Origin: Vitrella brassicaformis
Taxonomy: Eukaryota; Sar; Vitrellaceae
Assembly (NCBI GenBank): GCA_001179505.1
Contig: CDMY01000592.1
Coordinates: forward strand, 1-64,000
DNA length: 64,000 nucleotides
Reading direction: 5' to 3'
Position 1 is the stretch's first letter, and each line of letters begins with the position of its first letter. Under the pieces are notes generated by a model that saw nothing but the letters and a program-made list of their open reading frames with translations, made no database searches and had not been told where the DNA came from. Shown piece by piece: positions 61,574 through 64,000 of the stretch. Made by a program: the position numbers and the translations under genes.

Positions 61574-63959
61574 ATGTCTCGGAAGCGGAAGGAGAATGAC
61601 GAGAGTCAGCAGTCGGCCGAGGAGGAGCCGAACTTTGACCAGCAGGAGGACGTCAAGACCTACCAAACCAACGACGAACTCGACGTACGTACCACATGCG
61701 GCCAGATCACACCAGCACATATGGCAACGGCAAAGACAGCTGATGAAGCGAGAGATCACGTCGCTGTGTGGTGTGTGTGATTGTGTGTCAGGTGGAGTTT
61801 CGTGTCCGCGTGTTGGCAGATCTGCTGACGTGCCGCATGTGTGGAGGGTTCTTCAAGGATGCCATGACCGTCAAGGAGTGCCTCCACACATGTGGGTCGC
61901 TGCACTCCCTGAATCGGATCATGTCACGATCGAGAGGATGGGATGGGATCTGTGTACTGTATGTGTGCAGTTTGCAAGAGCTGCATCTATGGGTACCTGT
62001 CCAAGCAGGACCTCAGGAAGAAGTGCTACTGCCCCTACCCTGAGTCAGCGAGCAGCACTGACACCACGCTCTGCACACACCCACTCCATCGCCGGTGTGT
62101 TCTATGTGTCTGCTTCGGTTGGTGCAGCTGCGGAGAGGACCTGGGGGCGCAGCCATTCGACGCCGTCGAGTGAGCTCACTGACACACAAAGCGTCTCGTG
62201 GCCCGTGATTGCCCGTCGACAAGTCTTTGTCTTTCGTGCGATAAATGAATGTCTGTAGGTCTGACCGGACGCTTCAGAATTTGGTCGACAAGTTGTTCCC
62301 CGAGTTCGCTGAGCGCGAGAAGAAGGAAAGGGAGGGGCTGTACCGATTCTGTGGTCCGTCAGGAAGCCGGATAGATGGGATGAACGAACGAACATGCCGC
62401 CAGGTGGACATGGGCGTGGTGGATGTGATGTTCGTTTGTGTAGGTCTCGATCATCTTCTGGAGGACTCACCGGGAGTGCCCGAACAAAACGGTGTGCTCA
62501 CGCACACGCACGAACGAAGGAGCAGCGACTGTCCAAATGATGCAGTGTTGTTGGCTGTGCCGTGTTCTCCGACCGATGTGGTCAGGTTTGTCTGCCCCGG
62601 CACCGAAGGAGAAGATTGGCGGCGGCGAGGCGACGGAAGAGCTGCACAAGATGCTCGTCAAGGGTATGGACACTCGCCATGCGTGAGAATCCACACAGAC
62701 GCGTCGAGCATCGTGTCTGTATCCCACACAGGTCGTTACCGTGAGGTGCTCCAGTCAGACCTCACCTTCATGCTGCTGCCAAAGGACGAGTAAGGCGGAT
62801 AAAGAAAGCCATACCAGATAGACCGATGGAGGAAAGAGGCTGGCAGTGTGGCAGACAGGCAGGCAGGCAGGCAATGTGTCGATTCTGTCTGTCTCGCGTG
62901 GTGGCTGGGTGGCTGCAGTTCTCTGGGTCCGCTGTCCCGTCCTTACCTTCGGACCAACTCGCAGATGACCGTTGGCCATCTGATGAAGTACCTCGTCAAG
63001 AAAATGAACCTTCACGACACATCAGAGGTATGTGGAGAGGCAGGCAGGCACGATTGAGTGGTCTTCTTCCCTCTCCCTCACCACCACCCTCTGTTGCGTG
63101 CAGGTGCAGATCATGTGTGAGAAGCAGGTGTGCGCCAGGTCGCACACTCTCGAGTTCCTCAAGTGAGCCTACACACACCAACGCACCAACCCACCGACGT
63201 ATCCCCTCCATCCATCCATGCATCCATCCGAGTGTTTGTGTTTGTGTGTGTGTGTGTCGTTTGTTTCTTCTCAGCAAGACGCGCCGGATGGACCGGGACA
63301 AGTACATGGTGCTGCACTACCGCCGCATGGCCAAAGACAAGAGCCTCTGGGTCGCACCGCCCCCAAAGCCGCCACCGGTGGTCAGGAAGAAGTGGGCACG
63401 GAAGAACCCACCACAAGACAAGGCCGCAGCGGCAGCAGCAGCAGCCGCTGCCGCATCGGCGGGTGGAGCTGGGGAAGGTCGGGAGGGCGAGGGCGAGAAC
63501 GCGATCCCATCTCCCTCCCCATCGCCATCACCCGACGCCTCCCAGTCGCAGTCACAGTCTGCGAGGGAGGAACGGGAAAGCCCATCGCTCGACAACCAGA
63601 ATGCGGTGCAAGCGGAGGGCGAGGAGGAGGGTGAGGGTGAGGAGGCCTTCAATGGCGAGGCAGCTGACGGGCAGGAGGAGATGGCGGACGAGGCGAAGGA
63701 GGAAGATGAGGTGGTCGGAGCTCATGTGGATATCGACATGGGGGAGGGCGAGAGGGCGGAGGCGTCGCAGGAGGCAGCGGACGAGCCAATGCAGACGTCC
63801 CAGCAGGAGGAAGAGGAGCTGGGGAGGGGAGGGGGCGATCAAGTGGCAGAGGGCTCTGTGCAGCCAGATCAGCAGCAGGGGGGAGGGGGAGAGCGGTCGT
63901 CTCAGCAGCCAGTGGATGAGGACTGTGTGATGGATGACGGGGGCAGCACCGGCAGCTAG
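61574..63959 (+). CDS. Polycomb-group RING finger protein (PCGF/RAWUL type)
   Basis: Exons 61574-61684, 61792-61891, 61971-62043, 62128-62169, 62259-62353 and about six more to TAG 63957-63959. Near the N-terminus is a RING: LLTCRMCGGFFKDAMTVKEC, LHTFCKSCIYGYL, CYCPYPDCGEDL. It is followed by the PCGF linker (SDRTLQNLVDKLFPEFAERE). The RAWUL domain reads RPYLRTNSQMTVGHLMKYLV, then VQIMCEKQVCARSHTLEFLN and YMVLHYRRMAKDKSLW. The last 200 residues are Ala-, Ser- and Glu-rich. RING plus RAWUL defines PCGF and RING1 proteins, the core of PRC1-type histone H2A ubiquitin ligases. The RING sequence is nearer to PCGF and plant DRIP proteins. A chromatin role is inferred from the family. Confidence 0.85.
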
Positions 63960-64000
63960 GCTGTCTGCACTGACCAGAGAGGGAGGGAGGGAGGGACGGG

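Overview
The window is nuclear DNA from a gene-dense, GC-rich protist. Coding regions are split by many short GT-AG introns. These often end in a (TG)n or pyrimidine run before CAG, and the spacers are full of (CA)n, (CAGA)n, (CCAT)n and (GTCT)n microsatellites. The gene set (PEX1, VPS41, a Tousled-like kinase, a cyclin-dependent kinase, a Polycomb RING protein, a possible RAP-like organelle protein) and the intron style fit an alveolate. A chromerid alga such as Vitrella is my best guess, but it is an inference from style and not a sequence match.

Conserved housekeeping genes form fixed blocks: CDK (7.2-10.3 kb, +), PEX1 (14.0-19.3 kb, +), Tousled-like kinase (19.8-23.1 kb, -), VPS41 (39.0-44.4 kb, +) and a PCGF/RAWUL protein (61.6-64.0 kb, +). 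Between them lie lineage-specific genes: an atypical kinase-fold protein (1-3.8 kb), two predicted secreted proteins (4.4 kb and 34.5 kb), a possible RAP-like protein (30.8-32.6 kb, -), a polytopic membrane protein (45.1-46.5 kb, -) and several short unrecognised genes.

The striking part is 23.3-29.2 kb and 52.7-61.3 kb. These are two diverged inverted copies of one block. Each carries, in order, an unrecognised acidic-tailed protein beginning MGN, a microsatellite-rich spacer, a small signal-peptide protein and a cyclophilin. In both copies the cyclophilin is cut at the same codon (after VxxGYAP) and runs in frame into unrelated sequence. In copy 1 the cut lies inside a perfect 23-bp hairpin. 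In copy 2 the cut joins a tandemly duplicated unknown gene (50.1-52.7 kb). Copy 2 has also taken up a Gln-rich gene. That gene shares a short 'PRT..LL..F.NTA..L.L' exon module with the kinase-like gene at the left end of the window. A third, frameshifted relative of the MGN protein lies at 12.0-12.8 kb and a fourth fragment at 54.9-55.2 kb.

Nine copies of a roughly 20-bp motif, CTGCCTACATTTTATATTTG, are scattered through these rearranged regions. Most sit shortly after a splice acceptor in the frame LLPTFYI(W), several times followed at once by a stop. The motif may be an exonised mobile element or a recombination seam. A second notable gene is the secreted protein at 34.5-36.3 kb: Pro/Gly-rich tandem exons leading to a C-terminal domain that resembles the phage tail-spike/MYRF intramolecular chaperone (peptidase S74).

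Exon ends were placed by hand from splice signals and reading frames. They are reliable for the conserved genes and tentative for the others.
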